Shown piece by piece: positions 27,827 to 37,017 of a stretch of 64,000 nt of DNA. A model generated the notes under the pieces. The model was not told the DNA's origin. It ran no database searches and worked only from the letters and a program-made list of their open reading frames with translations. Made by a program: the position numbers and the translations under genes. The stretch covers positions 124,001 through 188,000 of the forward strand of contig NZ_BOSL01000008.1 of NCBI RefSeq assembly GCF_018403325.1. Direction: 5' to 3'. Each line of letters starts with the position of its first letter. Positions within the stretch are counted from its first letter, which is position 1. Source of the stretch: Paenibacillus vini. Lineage in GTDB: Bacteria; Bacillota; Bacilli; Paenibacillales; Paenibacillaceae.

Positions 27827-28306
27827 CTAATTCCGGGATAATATGACTTTATAAAGTTTAATAACGCTGAGATGCATGCCTTCATGGTATAAATTGAAAC
27901 TGAGGAATTGTTCGGGCGTTTCCAGAACCATTCCCGCAGATGTAGTATATGGCGGGACAATCTTGTCTTGCAAACGATGACCCAGAGCAGTTCGTATCCG
28001 CTCTTGCTGTTCTTTCAGCAGAGTCTCAAGCTCCGGCAATGTAGGCACTTGAAAGGATGCGGGCCAATTTAACGGTGAAGACCCGTTTTCGAATTGTTCG
28101 CTGAATCCATTCGGCAGTTGTTGCGGAAGATTCAATTGTTTAAATGCAAACCGTTCACATACGACATAAATGTGCCCTAAATTCCACCTTATATTATTTC
28201 GGAATCCTTCGGGGATCCGGTCTGCGAGTTCCTCCGTAACTCCCTCCATCAATTTTAAGGTTTGGCCTCTTACAAAGGCTAATTGATTGAACAAGAACTG
28301 CTCCAT
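27827..28306 (-). CDS. DinB superfamily protein
   Basis: 159-residue DinB_2-type protein. The metal-binding pattern is H45 in RWNLGHIYVV and H141/H145 in LYHEGMHLSVIK. ATG 28306 follows AAGGAGTGATAGTA; the GTG at 28315 lies inside that ribosome site. Cytoplasmic four-helix bundle. Flanked by a ROK operon and a stalk-domain gene but transcribed separately with its own terminator. Function by family only: thiol-dependent transferase or damage-associated protein. Confidence 0.85.
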   Translation of the reverse strand: MEQFLFNQLAFVRGQTLKLMEGVTEELADRIPEGFRNNIRWNLGHIYVVCERFAFKQLNLPQQLPNGFSEQFENGSSPLNWPASFQVPTLPELETLLKEQQERIRTALGHRLQDKIVPPYTTSAGMVLETPEQFLSFNLYHEGMHLSVIKLYKVILSRN

Positions 28307-28380
28307 TACTATCACTCCTTATATTGGGTATAATCGGATCAATCTTTGATTCGTGGGATTCTTAATACTCACTTTAATCG

Positions 28381-29937
28381 TTATTCAATGATCTCAAACT
28401 CTCTCCAATTGTCCGATGCCAATTCACTTTTTTTGTCTACAAGCTTCAATCCCAATGCAGTTAAAACCTCTCTCAATGGATAGAAGGTTTGCCCTTTCCA
28501 ATGTATTTGTTTTTTTGAGTCCAAGACATAGGATTTTTCTTGATTAGCGACGGTAATCTTTCCGTTCTCTTCAAGCATTGTTCCGCCCAGCAAAGTCATT
28601 AACTCGCCAACAGGGGTGTAAGTTGTCAGATTCGAAATTCTAAACGTTCCTTGACCGGAATATTGCATATAGTCTCCCTTGAAGCTGACAGGAATCGGAT
28701 CATTCGTGGACAAATACCCGCTTAAAGAAAATGTATAGTAAGGCGTAAAATAAGCATCAACTACATTTCCGTAGTTCCAAGGTGTCTTGACTTCGGGATC
28801 AATGGTTCTATACGTTGCAGGATTTAACATACCGGATTGAATGATATGGTCAGTGTTTGCAATCCAATTGATTTTATAATCTATCGACGATGGCAACCCG
28901 ACTGAATTAACAAGGATACTTCTGATAAGAACTCCCGTCTTCGTATCATAAATTCGGTATTCTACTTTGTCCATCACTCTTCTCTTGTTCTCGAAGAAAC
29001 TGAGATAAAGAACTAGCGTTTCCCCCTTCGGACTAATCTGCGCAACAGCATTAGAATAGCTCGAACGTTTAAAATTTGCTTCATGTAACGTAAGAATCTT
29101 TCCGTTAATGATAAGTTCATGCTTTACGATATCTCCGGCTTTTGATTCTTTGAAGATAGTGGAACCGCTCAATTTTTTCTTGTATACATAATCTTCCGAA
29201 CGATTTTTTCTGTAAGAGTGAAGTTTTACAACGGTACCGTCCGCCTTGATCTCATAGGGATATTCACCAGGATTGGTTTTATAACTAGAGGTCTTGGTAT
29301 CAAAATAAATAGGTGGGTCAAAATAGATCGCTCCCAATGCAGGCGCGGGGTCGAAGTAATTTCCGTTAAGCCCACTAATCATAAACGAATTTCTGTTTTC
29401 TATGGGCCATTGTTTGGTCTTATGTATCAGCTTGTTTGTCAATAAAGAATAAATTAAGAATTCATTATCGGAGCTCCTTTTAACGATATACATTCCGGCA
29501 TCTGGATATACCCCATCAATGACTTCTCCCGGTACGCTTCGCTCAGCTAAAAAGGCTATCGATTCTTTTCGGCTATCATAACTGATGATCTTCTCCGTTA
29601 TTCCGCTCTTTAAAATAGTGTACGAAATATGAGGACTCTTCGAATTCATGCCCTGAACGGAACGGAAACTATATTCTTTAGACGTATCAATAAAATCAAG
29701 CTCGACATTTTCGACAGTAAACAATCCCGTTTTGTAATCAACACTTGTCGTTCGAAACACAGGAGATCCTGTTTTGTTTCGCCAATAGGTATGGCCCATC
29801 CATTCGAAATACACTTTCGCTTTATCAAGGGTATCTGTGTTGTTTGAGCTTCCATAAACCGGGTTCCATGACGATGCGAGAATTTCAAAGGATAGCAGAA
29901 GAATCAAGAACAAAGCTAAGGGACGCAATCTTTTCAT
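28381..29937 (-). CDS. Secreted protein with C-terminal stalk domain
   Basis: About 518 residues. A signal peptide (MKRLRPLALFLILLLSF, cleavage near residue 30) is followed by a long beta-rich region with propeller-like strands (residues about 40-430, e.g. VIDGVYPDAGMYIVKRSS and ETLVLYLSFF), then a stalk-domain segment (TPVGELMTLLGGTM and TFYPLREVLTALGLKL) at the C-terminus. ATG 29937 has GGAGG 5 nt upstream; the TTG at 29949 overlaps it. Probably exported. No enzyme motif recognised. Unlike the other two stalk proteins here, the motif is C-terminal. Confidence 0.75.
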   Translation of the reverse strand: MKRLRPLALFLILLLSFEILASSWNPVYGSSNNTDTLDKAKVYFEWMGHTYWRNKTGSPVFRTTSVDYKTGLFTVENVELDFIDTSKEYSFRSVQGMNSKSPHISYTILKSGITEKIISYDSRKESIAFLAERSVPGEVIDGVYPDAGMYIVKRSSDNEFLIYSLLTNKLIHKTKQWPIENRNSFMISGLNGNYFDPAPALGAIYFDPPIYFDTKTSSYKTNPGEYPYEIKADGTVVKLHSYRKNRSEDYVYKKKLSGSTIFKESKAGDIVKHELIINGKILTLHEANFKRSSYSNAVAQISPKGETLVLYLSFFENKRRVMDKVEYRIYDTKTGVLIRSILVNSVGLPSSIDYKINWIANTDHIIQSGMLNPATYRTIDPEVKTPWNYGNVVDAYFTPYYTFSLSGYLSTNDPIPVSFKGDYMQYSGQGTFRISNLTTYTPVGELMTLLGGTMLEENGKITVANQEKSYVLDSKKQIHWKGQTFYPLREVLTALGLKLVDKKSELASDNWREFEIIE

Positions 29938-30007
29938 ATTGACCTCCAATGAATACCATGGTTTCTCCTATCCTTCGACAAAAAGGTAGCATTTTCCTGT
30001 TCCGAAA

Positions 30008-31111
30008 TTATTCGAACTCCACCATTATATTGACTATTTCAGACCTCGTACCGATCCGAATCGGGGGTCCCCAGAAACCGAAACCGGATGTAACTATGGA
30101 TTGCATGTTTCCTTTTTTGAGATAACCCCAATCATTCTCGAAAAGCGCATTTGTAATCAAGTTACCGAGAAATACCTGACCGCGGTGAGTATGGCCTGAA
30201 ACGACAAGGTCCACTCCCGCTTGTTCGGAGAGCCCTAATTTCGTAGGCTGATGATCCAATAGAATTATCGGCTTCTCCGGGTCAGTATCGGTCATCAGCT
30301 TGTCTACCGTGAGCCGGTCGGGATCGCTCATGTCTTTGCGCCCAACAATCGTAAGCTGGTCATTGATCGTTATCGTTTCGTCATATAGAACATTAATTCC
30401 GCTGTGTTCTAAAGTATCAATCAATTCCTGCATCGTGCCCTTATGTTTATCATGATTGCCCAGCGTAGCGTAAACACCGTATGGCGGAGCATCAAGTTTA
30501 GCCAATATCACATCGATCTTCTGATCGATAAAAGGTTGAATATCGTCGTCGAACATGTCACCCGGCAGCAAAATGAGATCCGGCTTGAGCGCATTCATTT
30601 CCTTGACCAACCGCTCCGCATGATCTTTGCCCGATAACAACCCAAAATGCGTATCCGCCGCCATCGCAATGTTAAGTGAAGAGAGCGATGATGAACCTTT
30701 TTCCATCTTAATTCTATATGTAGTTATGATCGGGCTGTAGGCATTGAAAGTACCGTAGCCCATTAAAGAAATCACCAATACCAGTGTCGCCATTCCCGCC
30801 CAGAACTGAGTTCTCTGCCGGGGCAACCGGGTGAGACGTAACAGAATGACCGTTATATGAGCAAGCGGTACCAGCAATAGCAGCAAATAAAATATGGCCA
30901 TCCAATAAGCCCCGACAATCCCCAAGATCTTTAGTCCAGGAATTCGTCCGATGATGAACGAACAAGCGGCCAGTCCGACCACGAGGATGTAGAGAGTCTT
31001 GAATTTCCAGGACGAACTAGTCGGTCGAAGCCAGCGGTACCCGCGCCAACCGATATAATAAACTAACCCGCCGTAAATTAAGATGGCGAAGATTCCGATA
31101 ACGATAAGCAT
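30008..31111 (-). CDS. Membrane-anchored metallophosphoesterase
   Basis: About 367 residues. Four N-terminal membrane helices (about 1-140) precede a calcineurin-like phosphoesterase domain with the full metal motif set: MAADTHFG (D-x-H), PGDMFDD (GD), GNHDK (GNHD) and GHTHRGQ (GHxH). Related to YkoQ/YkuE-type proteins of Bacillus. The active site should face outward if the helix count is even; substrate unknown. ATG 31111 follows GGGG at 7 nt. Longer starts would run back through the terminator of the upstream gene, which supports the short form. Confidence 0.85.
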   Translation of the reverse strand: MLIVIGIFAILIYGGLVYYIGWRGYRWLRPTSSSWKFKTLYILVVGLAACSFIIGRIPGLKILGIVGAYWMAIFYLLLLLVPLAHITVILLRLTRLPRQRTQFWAGMATLVLVISLMGYGTFNAYSPIITTYRIKMEKGSSSLSSLNIAMAADTHFGLLSGKDHAERLVKEMNALKPDLILLPGDMFDDDIQPFIDQKIDVILAKLDAPPYGVYATLGNHDKHKGTMQELIDTLEHSGINVLYDETITINDQLTIVGRKDMSDPDRLTVDKLMTDTDPEKPIILLDHQPTKLGLSEQAGVDLVVSGHTHRGQVFLGNLITNALFENDWGYLKKGNMQSIVTSGFGFWGPPIRIGTRSEIVNIMVEFE

Positions 31112-31163
31112 GTCCATTCCCCTTCGTCGTTTCTCAACTAAACCTATCATATCTTTGATGGAA

Positions 31164-31200
31164 ACAAAAATAAACAACAGCCGGTCGTTATGACCGGCTG
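31164..31200 (-). terminator. Terminator of the AlkD-like gene
   Basis: CAGCCGGTC, loop GTTAT, GACCGGCTG perfect 9-bp stem; on the minus strand followed by TTGTTTATTTTTG. Confidence 0.88.
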
Positions 31201-31206
31201 CTGATT

Positions 31207-31914
31207 TTAACATCTTACATGTCTCCGTTTGAAACCCAGTTGCTGTTTGTCTACTGCTTTTTGAATGTTGTCGGAAGCATTTAGGAATTTACTTTTCGAT
31301 TTATCCTTGTTGACTTCGACAGGGCCGACTGCTTTTGCCGTCTCGACGGCCTGATCGTGCAGCGGCATATAGGAAACCGCCACGGTGTAAATAAAGTTAT
31401 TCATCGCATATTTGGTTCGCTCAGGAGCATCGTGAATCCGGCTTTTCACCATGTCGAGCATCGCGGAAATTTTATCTTCGGCAAATTCGCTGTCAGGCCG
31501 GTTGCCCAAAAGCCAGCAATAACAACTCCAACCCCCGGACATCCTCAGCTCTTCCCCGCTCGCGATCCATTTATCGGCTACTTCTTGGGCAATATCGCTT
31601 TCGGACAAGGTTACCGCAACGACATAATCGGATAACATATAAAAATACGCCGCATCCATCCAACGATCATAATCGTCTTCCGTCATAGCTTTGGGGTCGG
31701 CAATGATCCCGGCAAAGTACATGGCGTCGTAGTTGCCGGTAGCGTAAAGCTCCTCAGCTAATGGCTGATTTATTTTGGTTTTCTTGAAGATGGGTTTCAT
31801 GTGACCCGTAGCCACGCCAAATAACGGTTCATGCGCGCCATTGGATAAATATATTTTCTTCGTACGTTCCTTACCAAGCGACTCAAGCTCCTGCATGACC
31901 ATGTCCAAATTCAT
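31207..31914 (-). CDS. DNA alkylation repair family protein (AlkD-like HEAT repeats)
   Basis: 235 residues of the AlkD/DNA alkylation repair family, built of HEAT-like helix pairs. Segments include YLSNGAHEPLFGVATGHMKPI, DAMYFAGIIADP and DRWMDAAYFYMLSDYVV. True AlkD excises cationic N3- and N7-alkyl purines. The C-terminal tail (KSKSKFLNASDNIQKAVDKQ) is basic. I cannot confirm the catalytic Asp/Trp set by eye; this subgroup (short, with YLSNGA) is often annotated as repair protein without test. ATG with AAGGGAAGTG. Single gene with own terminator. Confidence 0.8.
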   Translation of the reverse strand: MNLDMVMQELESLGKERTKKIYLSNGAHEPLFGVATGHMKPIFKKTKINQPLAEELYATGNYDAMYFAGIIADPKAMTEDDYDRWMDAAYFYMLSDYVVAVTLSESDIAQEVADKWIASGEELRMSGGWSCYCWLLGNRPDSEFAEDKISAMLDMVKSRIHDAPERTKYAMNNFIYTVAVSYMPLHDQAVETAKAVGPVEVNKDKSKSKFLNASDNIQKAVDKQQLGFKRRHVRC

Positions 31915-32021
31915 GAAATAGCACTTCCCTTAACTTTTAAATACTTTCATCCAGTTTATTATAACCCATACCGTCAAAGGAAGTATCCTTACTGAATTAA
32001 TAGACACGCAGCTTGTAGTGG

Positions 32022-32816
32022 TCAATAAATAGTCGGTACCATGCCCCCATCCATGCGAATCGGTGAACCTTTAAATGCAGATGCATAAGGGCTGCAAATA
32101 AATGCAGCTAGCCTGCCTATTTCACTTGGACGGATAAATCGCTGAATTTCGGATTGAGGCAGGTTTGAAGCCATAAACTGTTTCTCTTTTTCTGCAAAAG
32201 TCATATTGCCATCAGCAAAGATACCTTCAATGATTTGCTGTACATTTTCGGAGAGCGTCGGTCCCGGCATAATCGTGTTGACGGTAACTTCCGTTCCGAT
32301 TGTTAATTTGGACAAGCTCTTCGACAGAGACAATAACATGGATTTAGTCATGCAATATTGAGGCATTTGTCCCGAAGGCATTACGGCTTCTTCACTCGCA
32401 ATAAAGATAATGCGGCCAAAATTGTTGTTCAGCATGTGAGGCAAATAATATTTTGACAACCCATTCGCCGCAAGAACATTGGTCTGGAAATATTTATTCC
32501 ATACTTCATCGTCGACATCTTCATATGACATGATTTCGTATATGCCCGCATTGTTAATCAAAATATCAACACTCGGGAATTTAGCGAATAAAGCCTCTCT
32601 TTGCCCGATATCCACGATATCAGCAGCAGCATTTTGAGGATTGGTTTCCGGAAATGCCAGTTTTATTTCATTAACGGTTCGCTGCACTTCCTCCTCATTT
32701 CGCCCATTGATCAGGACATTGACCCCTTCTTTGGCGAGCTCCAAGGCAATGGCTTTACCTATACCTTTGGATGATCCTGTAATTAACGCTGTTTTATTCT
32801 TTAATCCCATATCCAT
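32022..32816 (-). CDS. Short-chain dehydrogenase/reductase
   Basis: 264-residue SDR. NAD(P)-binding TGSSKGIG starts at residue 13, DILINNAG is present, and the catalytic S...YCMTK (YxxxK) is complete, with Ser in FIASEEAV. The C-terminal MDGGM is typical of 3-oxoacyl-ACP-reductase-like SDRs. Substrate unknown. AGGAGA precedes the ATG. It follows an AraC regulator by 134 bp on the same strand and may be its target. Confidence 0.87.
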   Translation of the reverse strand: MDMGLKNKTALITGSSKGIGKAIALELAKEGVNVLINGRNEEEVQRTVNEIKLAFPETNPQNAAADIVDIGQREALFAKFPSVDILINNAGIYEIMSYEDVDDEVWNKYFQTNVLAANGLSKYYLPHMLNNNFGRIIFIASEEAVMPSGQMPQYCMTKSMLLSLSKSLSKLTIGTEVTVNTIMPGPTLSENVQQIIEGIFADGNMTFAEKEKQFMASNLPQSEIQRFIRPSEIGRLAAFICSPYASAFKGSPIRMDGGMVPTIY

Positions 32817-32950
32817 CCTGCATTTCTCCTATATCAGTAAATTTCAAAGCAGTCTTATGCTTCGGATAGGGATTATCTTACCTTGTCTTAATCATTAGGT
32901 AACTAGCGCCATACGCCAATCTTCTTGTTTAACACGCCACATCCAATAAA

Positions 32951-33961
32951 TCAGTTTATCCCCAAGTGCTCCGTACGCCATTGCGATGGGGTATCCCCTT
33001 CCCATAGCCGAAAAGCACGGTAGAATGAGTTCTGATCTTCATAGCCAACCAGGAATGCTACTTCTTTAATTTCGAGTGAGGGGTCTGACAGATACTCCCG
33101 TGCCTGTTCATGTCTAGCCTCCGATAACAGCTGCTTGAAGCTTGTGTTCTCGTCTGTCAGCCGTCTTTGCAGCGTCCGATCGCTCATTCCGAGCTCTTTT
33201 GCGACAACCTGAATGTCAGGCCGTCCCCCCGTAAGACTGCGTTTCAGGATCCATTTAACCTTCTCCGTTATGGTGAGCGTTCGCTGTTGTTCACTAAGCG
33301 ATTGATCCAGGGCGGGGGTCAATATTTCTAGCAGCTCTTCGTTATACGACTTAAAAGGAAGATTCAAATCTTTCCGATGCAATATCAGCCGGTTATGATC
33401 GGCGCCTATGACGATCTCACAACCAAAGAATTCCTCCAGAGCCTGGACATCGCCCATGGAATTTGTAAATTCAACGCACTTTGCTGTCAAGTGTTCCCCC
33501 GTTCCCCTTCGCCCTAGCTCCAGCAAAAATGCCAGCGTGATACCAACCAGTAAAGGCGGACCGGATTGATCGGGATTTAGCCACTCCAGCTCAATGGTGC
33601 AATTCTCTGCTTCATCGGTAATTCGCAAGCTTTCGGGAGGACACAATCGCTTGTACCTTGCCATTCGATAAAGGGCATCGCGGTAATCACGAGCGTGGTA
33701 AGTCGCTAAAACGTTGGGCGGATACTTGGACGTTTCAAAGGCGGTTGCAAGCTCAATGATTCCTCTGGCCGTGTCGCCAATGAGATCGGAATAGGCCTGC
33801 CAGATATCAAAATATTGGGCGGTGGAAACTTCCGTTTCAGTAATAATGGTCAGGGGCAGTCCCGCTTTGCGAGCTACGTCTTGAGCGGAGATCCCTAAGG
33901 TTCGCAATCCGTCCCAAAATCCTGGCGGGAATTTTATTCGTTCAAAAGGTTGAGACTTCAT
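32951..33961 (-). CDS. AraC family regulator with arabinose-binding-type N-terminal domain
   Basis: 336 residues. The N-terminal AraC_arabinose-binding-like domain (PF12625 type: GFWDGLRTLGISAQDVARKAGLP, GITLAFLLELGRR) occupies about 1-220. Two C-terminal HTH motifs follow: IQVVAKELGMSDRTLQRRL and EIKEVAFLVGYEDQNSFYRAF, then the TPSQWR end. AAGGAGGG ribosome site. It resembles OruR/ArgR-like regulators of amino-acid or detoxification genes. The downstream SDR gene and the upstream isochorismatase-like gene are candidate targets. Confidence 0.87.
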   Translation of the reverse strand: MKSQPFERIKFPPGFWDGLRTLGISAQDVARKAGLPLTIITETEVSTAQYFDIWQAYSDLIGDTARGIIELATAFETSKYPPNVLATYHARDYRDALYRMARYKRLCPPESLRITDEAENCTIELEWLNPDQSGPPLLVGITLAFLLELGRRGTGEHLTAKCVEFTNSMGDVQALEEFFGCEIVIGADHNRLILHRKDLNLPFKSYNEELLEILTPALDQSLSEQQRTLTITEKVKWILKRSLTGGRPDIQVVAKELGMSDRTLQRRLTDENTSFKQLLSEARHEQAREYLSDPSLEIKEVAFLVGYEDQNSFYRAFRLWEGDTPSQWRTEHLGIN

Positions 33962-34048
33962 CTCTATATCCCTCCTTTCTTAGCAATTTCTAGAAAACAG
34001 CAGACGATTCTACTGGAGCCCATCACGCGCTTTGATGCGATCTGTTCC

Positions 34049-34573
34049 TTAGAACAGAAGCGTCTCCGCGGGCCTAACCTCAGCAACTGAACGGAATTTA
34101 TCGTTATATTCCTGAATGATTTCTGAAGCTGTCCGGTCAACTTGGTTATTGGTGGTGTGTGCGTCTTCGACGACAATGACTTCATAACCCAACTGACTTG
34201 CCCTCATACTGGTTGCATGTACGCACATATCGGTTTGAATGCCTGTAACCACCAGCTTACGGATTCCGAGAGACTCCAGTTTTTCTTGCAGGTCGGTCTC
34301 ATGAAATCCATCGGGTTTACGCTTTTGAACGATAGTATCACCCTCTTCGGGTGCAATTCTGGACTGGATCTGCCAGTCCGCACTATGAGGTACCAGCTGC
34401 TCGCCCGGCTCCTCGTTATGCTGAATGTAAATAACAGGTACCTGAGAGGCACGCGCTTTTGAAATCAACCAATCAATCTTGTCCAGTAGGACTTCCCCCT
34501 GAAACACGGGATAATCCGGATCAAACATTCCTTCCTGTACGTCAATGACCAATAAGGCGGTGTGGTTATTCAT
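34049..34573 (-). CDS. Isochorismatase-family cysteine hydrolase
   Basis: About 174 residues. The cysteine-hydrolase triad is visible: Asp11 in LLVIDVQ, Lys in VQKRK (about 84-86) and Cys117 in TDMCVHATS. Members hydrolyse amides such as nicotinamide or N-carbamoylsarcosine; the substrate here is open. ATG 34573 (AAGGAG 7 nt upstream) is chosen; longer starts overlap the upstream hydrolase gene. Three in-line genes (hydrolase, isochorismatase-like, AraC) may share a transcript. Confidence 0.85.
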   Translation of the reverse strand: MNNHTALLVIDVQEGMFDPDYPVFQGEVLLDKIDWLISKARASQVPVIYIQHNEEPGEQLVPHSADWQIQSRIAPEEGDTIVQKRKPDGFHETDLQEKLESLGIRKLVVTGIQTDMCVHATSMRASQLGYEVIVVEDAHTTNNQVDRTASEIIQEYNDKFRSVAEVRPAETLLF

Positions 34574-34604
34574 GATCATTCTCCTTAAAATAATGGGATA
34601 CAAC

Positions 34605-35315
34605 CTACTTATCCGGGCATAGCTCATGGATTTTGGAGACGAGATCCTCTACGTTGGAATGAAAAACCTGGTTAGCGTCACTCCACGCCGAATTTAGAAA
34701 ATAAGACGCGTGAAACTTCCATCCCGGATGATCCGGATTGAAATTCAGTTGAATTTCCCGTCCGGGCTTTCCGCGGAACTTCCGGGACCCCGGCTTGCGC
34801 CATCTGCCGATCCGGGTGATTTTGTCCTGTTTCTGACCGGTAATATAAGTGAATTGCTTATTGAATGAGATATCCTTCAAAAAGAATTTAGGGCTGCCTA
34901 CCGCAAATACTTGAACCTCCCGAAAACCGTGCTTTTCCTCCAAGTTCAGCCCTGCCCGGTAAGCAATCACGCTGCCGGCGCTATGCCCGACCAGGATGAG
35001 TTGATCTGCGGCCGCTCCATGCTCACGAATGATTTCCACTGCAGCTTTCACCCGCCGAGATTCCTCATGGATTAGATCATACCCGACTGGAGCAAGCTGC
35101 CATGCCAATAGACGGGATAATGAGGAACGATTAGTTCCGTCCGCCATCCCATAGGGAAAGATCATTACGATTTTGATATGGGGATATCGCTTGGCGAACT
35201 CGCCGGCAGCAGCTTCAAAGTTATTCCGATAGGTTAGTATACCGGCAACAAAAAACACTATTGTTCGGCACATATGCGTACACGTGCTTTTGGAGGATAC
35301 GAAAGTCTCAATCAT
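34605..35315 (-). CDS. Alpha/beta hydrolase (lipase/esterase-like)
   Basis: 236 residues with the nucleophile elbow GHSAG (Ser112) after strand QLILV, a preceding FFVAGILT strand near the N-terminus, and later acidic/His positions (FNPDHPGW). A Lys/Arg-rich insert (TRIGRWRKPGSRKFRGKPGR, about 169-188) is unusual and could bind anionic surfaces. No signal peptide. AAGGGGA before the ATG. Lies between a radical SAM gene and the isochorismatase-like gene on the same strand. Confidence 0.75.
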   Translation of the reverse strand: MIETFVSSKSTCTHMCRTIVFFVAGILTYRNNFEAAAGEFAKRYPHIKIVMIFPYGMADGTNRSSLSRLLAWQLAPVGYDLIHEESRRVKAAVEIIREHGAAADQLILVGHSAGSVIAYRAGLNLEEKHGFREVQVFAVGSPKFFLKDISFNKQFTYITGQKQDKITRIGRWRKPGSRKFRGKPGREIQLNFNPDHPGWKFHASYFLNSAWSDANQVFHSNVEDLVSKIHELCPDK

Positions 35316-35332
35316 GATTCAAATCCCCTTAG

Positions 35333-36202
35333 TCATTTGAGGTCAACATCTTTCTTTTTCAAATTGTGATTTTTCGGAAACGCTTCGTGTTTTGAAACAC
35401 GGATCATCTCTTCGGGGAAAAACTTCCTAAAATACTTTTCCACCCGCACATGGATATCCTTATCATTCCACTTCGTTAGTTGATGGTTTTCAAACAGACT
35501 TGGCATCCCCAATCGCTCCGATCTTTTACCCATAGAACCGTCTCCGATATTAAGCGTATCGATCCAGATTCGATCGACGATTCCCTCCAGCGCCTTTGGG
35601 AAATCAGGCGTAAAGGGCAGCACGGGAGAGATGGCGGCCTGGGTGGTTACTCCGGCATCATGGATTTGTTTTAGCGCTTTTAACCGCAGTTGAATGCCAG
35701 GAGCATAAGGTGCAAAGATCCGCTTTATATCTTCACGGTCGGTTTCAATCGTCATGGATACCAGAACTTCACATTTTTCCTTTAGAACTGAAATTAATTC
35801 AAGATCCCTTGTAACAAGCGGACTGCGAGTCTGGATCTGGAGAAAATCGGGCGGATGTTGTATCATTTCCTCCAATACCCGCCGAGTGACCTCCGCTTTG
35901 CGCTCAATAGGTTGGTAAGGGTCCGTAGCCGAAGACATAAAAATATGAACCGGTTTGCTTTTTTTACGAAGCTTGATGATTTCATTGCGGTAATTTTCTG
36001 CGGCATTGATTTTAATGTCGACCCATTCTCCCCAAGGAATATCCTTGAATTTTTGAATCGGCATTTCCCTCACATAACAATACTTGCAAGAAAATGCGCA
36101 GCCGCTGTAAGGATTTAATGAATGAGTGAAACCTACGTCCAAGTACCCCTTGGCTTCGCTCAATATTTTTTTTGATATGATATCTTTTATCTCAATGGAC
36201 AT
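35333..36202 (-). CDS. SplB-like radical SAM protein (Rv2578c family)
   Basis: 289 residues of the spore-photoproduct-lyase-like radical SAM group. The 4Fe-4S motif is C35-x3-C39-x2-C42 in SGCAFSCKYCYV. Further conserved blocks are FMSSATDPYQPIE, QIQTRSPLVTRD, SMTIETDRED and AAISPVLPF. Spore photoproduct lyase itself has a C-x2-x-C cluster with an extra conserved Cys; this relative is of unknown substrate and is widespread outside spore formers. The ATG at 36202 has no clear ribosome site (only GAG at -13), so translation may be weak or the start may differ. Confidence 0.82.
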   Translation of the reverse strand: MSIEIKDIISKKILSEAKGYLDVGFTHSLNPYSGCAFSCKYCYVREMPIQKFKDIPWGEWVDIKINAAENYRNEIIKLRKKSKPVHIFMSSATDPYQPIERKAEVTRRVLEEMIQHPPDFLQIQTRSPLVTRDLELISVLKEKCEVLVSMTIETDREDIKRIFAPYAPGIQLRLKALKQIHDAGVTTQAAISPVLPFTPDFPKALEGIVDRIWIDTLNIGDGSMGKRSERLGMPSLFENHQLTKWNDKDIHVRVEKYFRKFFPEEMIRVSKHEAFPKNHNLKKKDVDLK

Positions 36203-36283
36203 GGCATTGTTGCTCGTTGTAGCGCTAATATACTTTACTATACTCTCTAATGGGACATTTGAAAAAGGGACTGTAAAATTTAA

Positions 36284-36314
36284 ACAAAAAAGAAGGGAAG
36301 CCCGGCTCCCTTCC
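36284..36314 (-). terminator. Terminator downstream of the third DinB gene
   Basis: GAAGGGA...TCCCTTC stem (36292-36298 / 36307-36313) with GCC-GGC extension; minus strand continues TTCTTTTTTGTTT. Located about 95 bp after the DinB stop. Confidence 0.7.
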
Positions 36315-36407
36315 TCTCTTGATCTCAGAAGATTTATTTGGTTTACATAATTATATTTCTGTTACCATTTCGATTAATTCTACTTTCAAATGTCACAAAC
36401 TCAGATT

Positions 36408-36938
36408 TTATAAAAGCTGAGATAAACGATCCAATTGCAGCAAATGATGCCGATAATGCATTTCGACCAGCAAAAACCACTCTTTAGCGTTTAACGCACC
36501 TAATCTGGGATGCGGGATCTTATATGCTTCAGACGCCTGACTCAAGGCAGACTCTGTACGTTTCATCCTTTCCACTACACTTCGGAGACCTTCCGCAAGC
36601 TGCTCCTTGCTCTCCGGTTGCTGCGGGGTGTATTGCGGCGAAGCCGGGACACGGATCCGAACGGGCGGAAAACTTCCAAGTTCGAATACCTCCCTGCCTT
36701 GTTCCGTCTTGATGCCCGAAACGACCACCGTTGCCTCATTTCCGGCCAAGCATTGATCAACATTATTTAGCTGCATGAATTGTGCCGATTGAATCAAATG
36801 CATATACATTTGCCCGATGGACCATTCATCCTCATCCGTTTTCCTAAGTAATTGTTCCATTTCAAGGCTATCCAGTTTAATCAAATACCGGTCCACTGTA
36901 GCTTCAAACTCATGTAATGCTTCCGCTGTGTTTCTCAC
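36408..36938 (-). CDS. DinB family protein
   Basis: 176 residues. Conserved histidines are H47 in MYMHLIQSAQ and H161/H165 in VEMHYRHHLLQLD, the DinB metal triad. A charged, Pro-rich loop (PASPQYTPQQPESKEQ) separates the helices. GTG start at 36938 with AGAGGAG 11 nt upstream. It follows a WYL regulator by 70 bp, but a strong hairpin that overlaps the regulator's stop codon separates them, so it is likely mostly expressed from its own promoter. Such WYL-DinB neighbours are common in Bacillales. Confidence 0.83.
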   Translation of the reverse strand: MRNTAEALHEFEATVDRYLIKLDSLEMEQLLRKTDEDEWSIGQMYMHLIQSAQFMQLNNVDQCLAGNEATVVVSGIKTEQGREVFELGSFPPVRIRVPASPQYTPQQPESKEQLAEGLRSVVERMKRTESALSQASEAYKIPHPRLGALNAKEWFLLVEMHYRHHLLQLDRLSQLL

Positions 36939-36980
36939 TAGAACAACAACTCCTCTTTCGTCTTGGGTATAATCCCAATA

Positions 36981-37017
36981 TAAAATAACGCTACTGACAA
37001 CAGTGTGTCAGTAGCGT
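36981..37017 (-). terminator. Terminator overlapping the stop codon of the WYL regulator gene
   Basis: ACGCTACTGACA (36988-36999) and TGTCAGTAGCGT (37006-37017) form a perfect 12-bp stem with 6-nt loop, followed on minus by TATTTTATATT. The TGA stop (37008-37010) is part of the stem. Confidence 0.82.
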
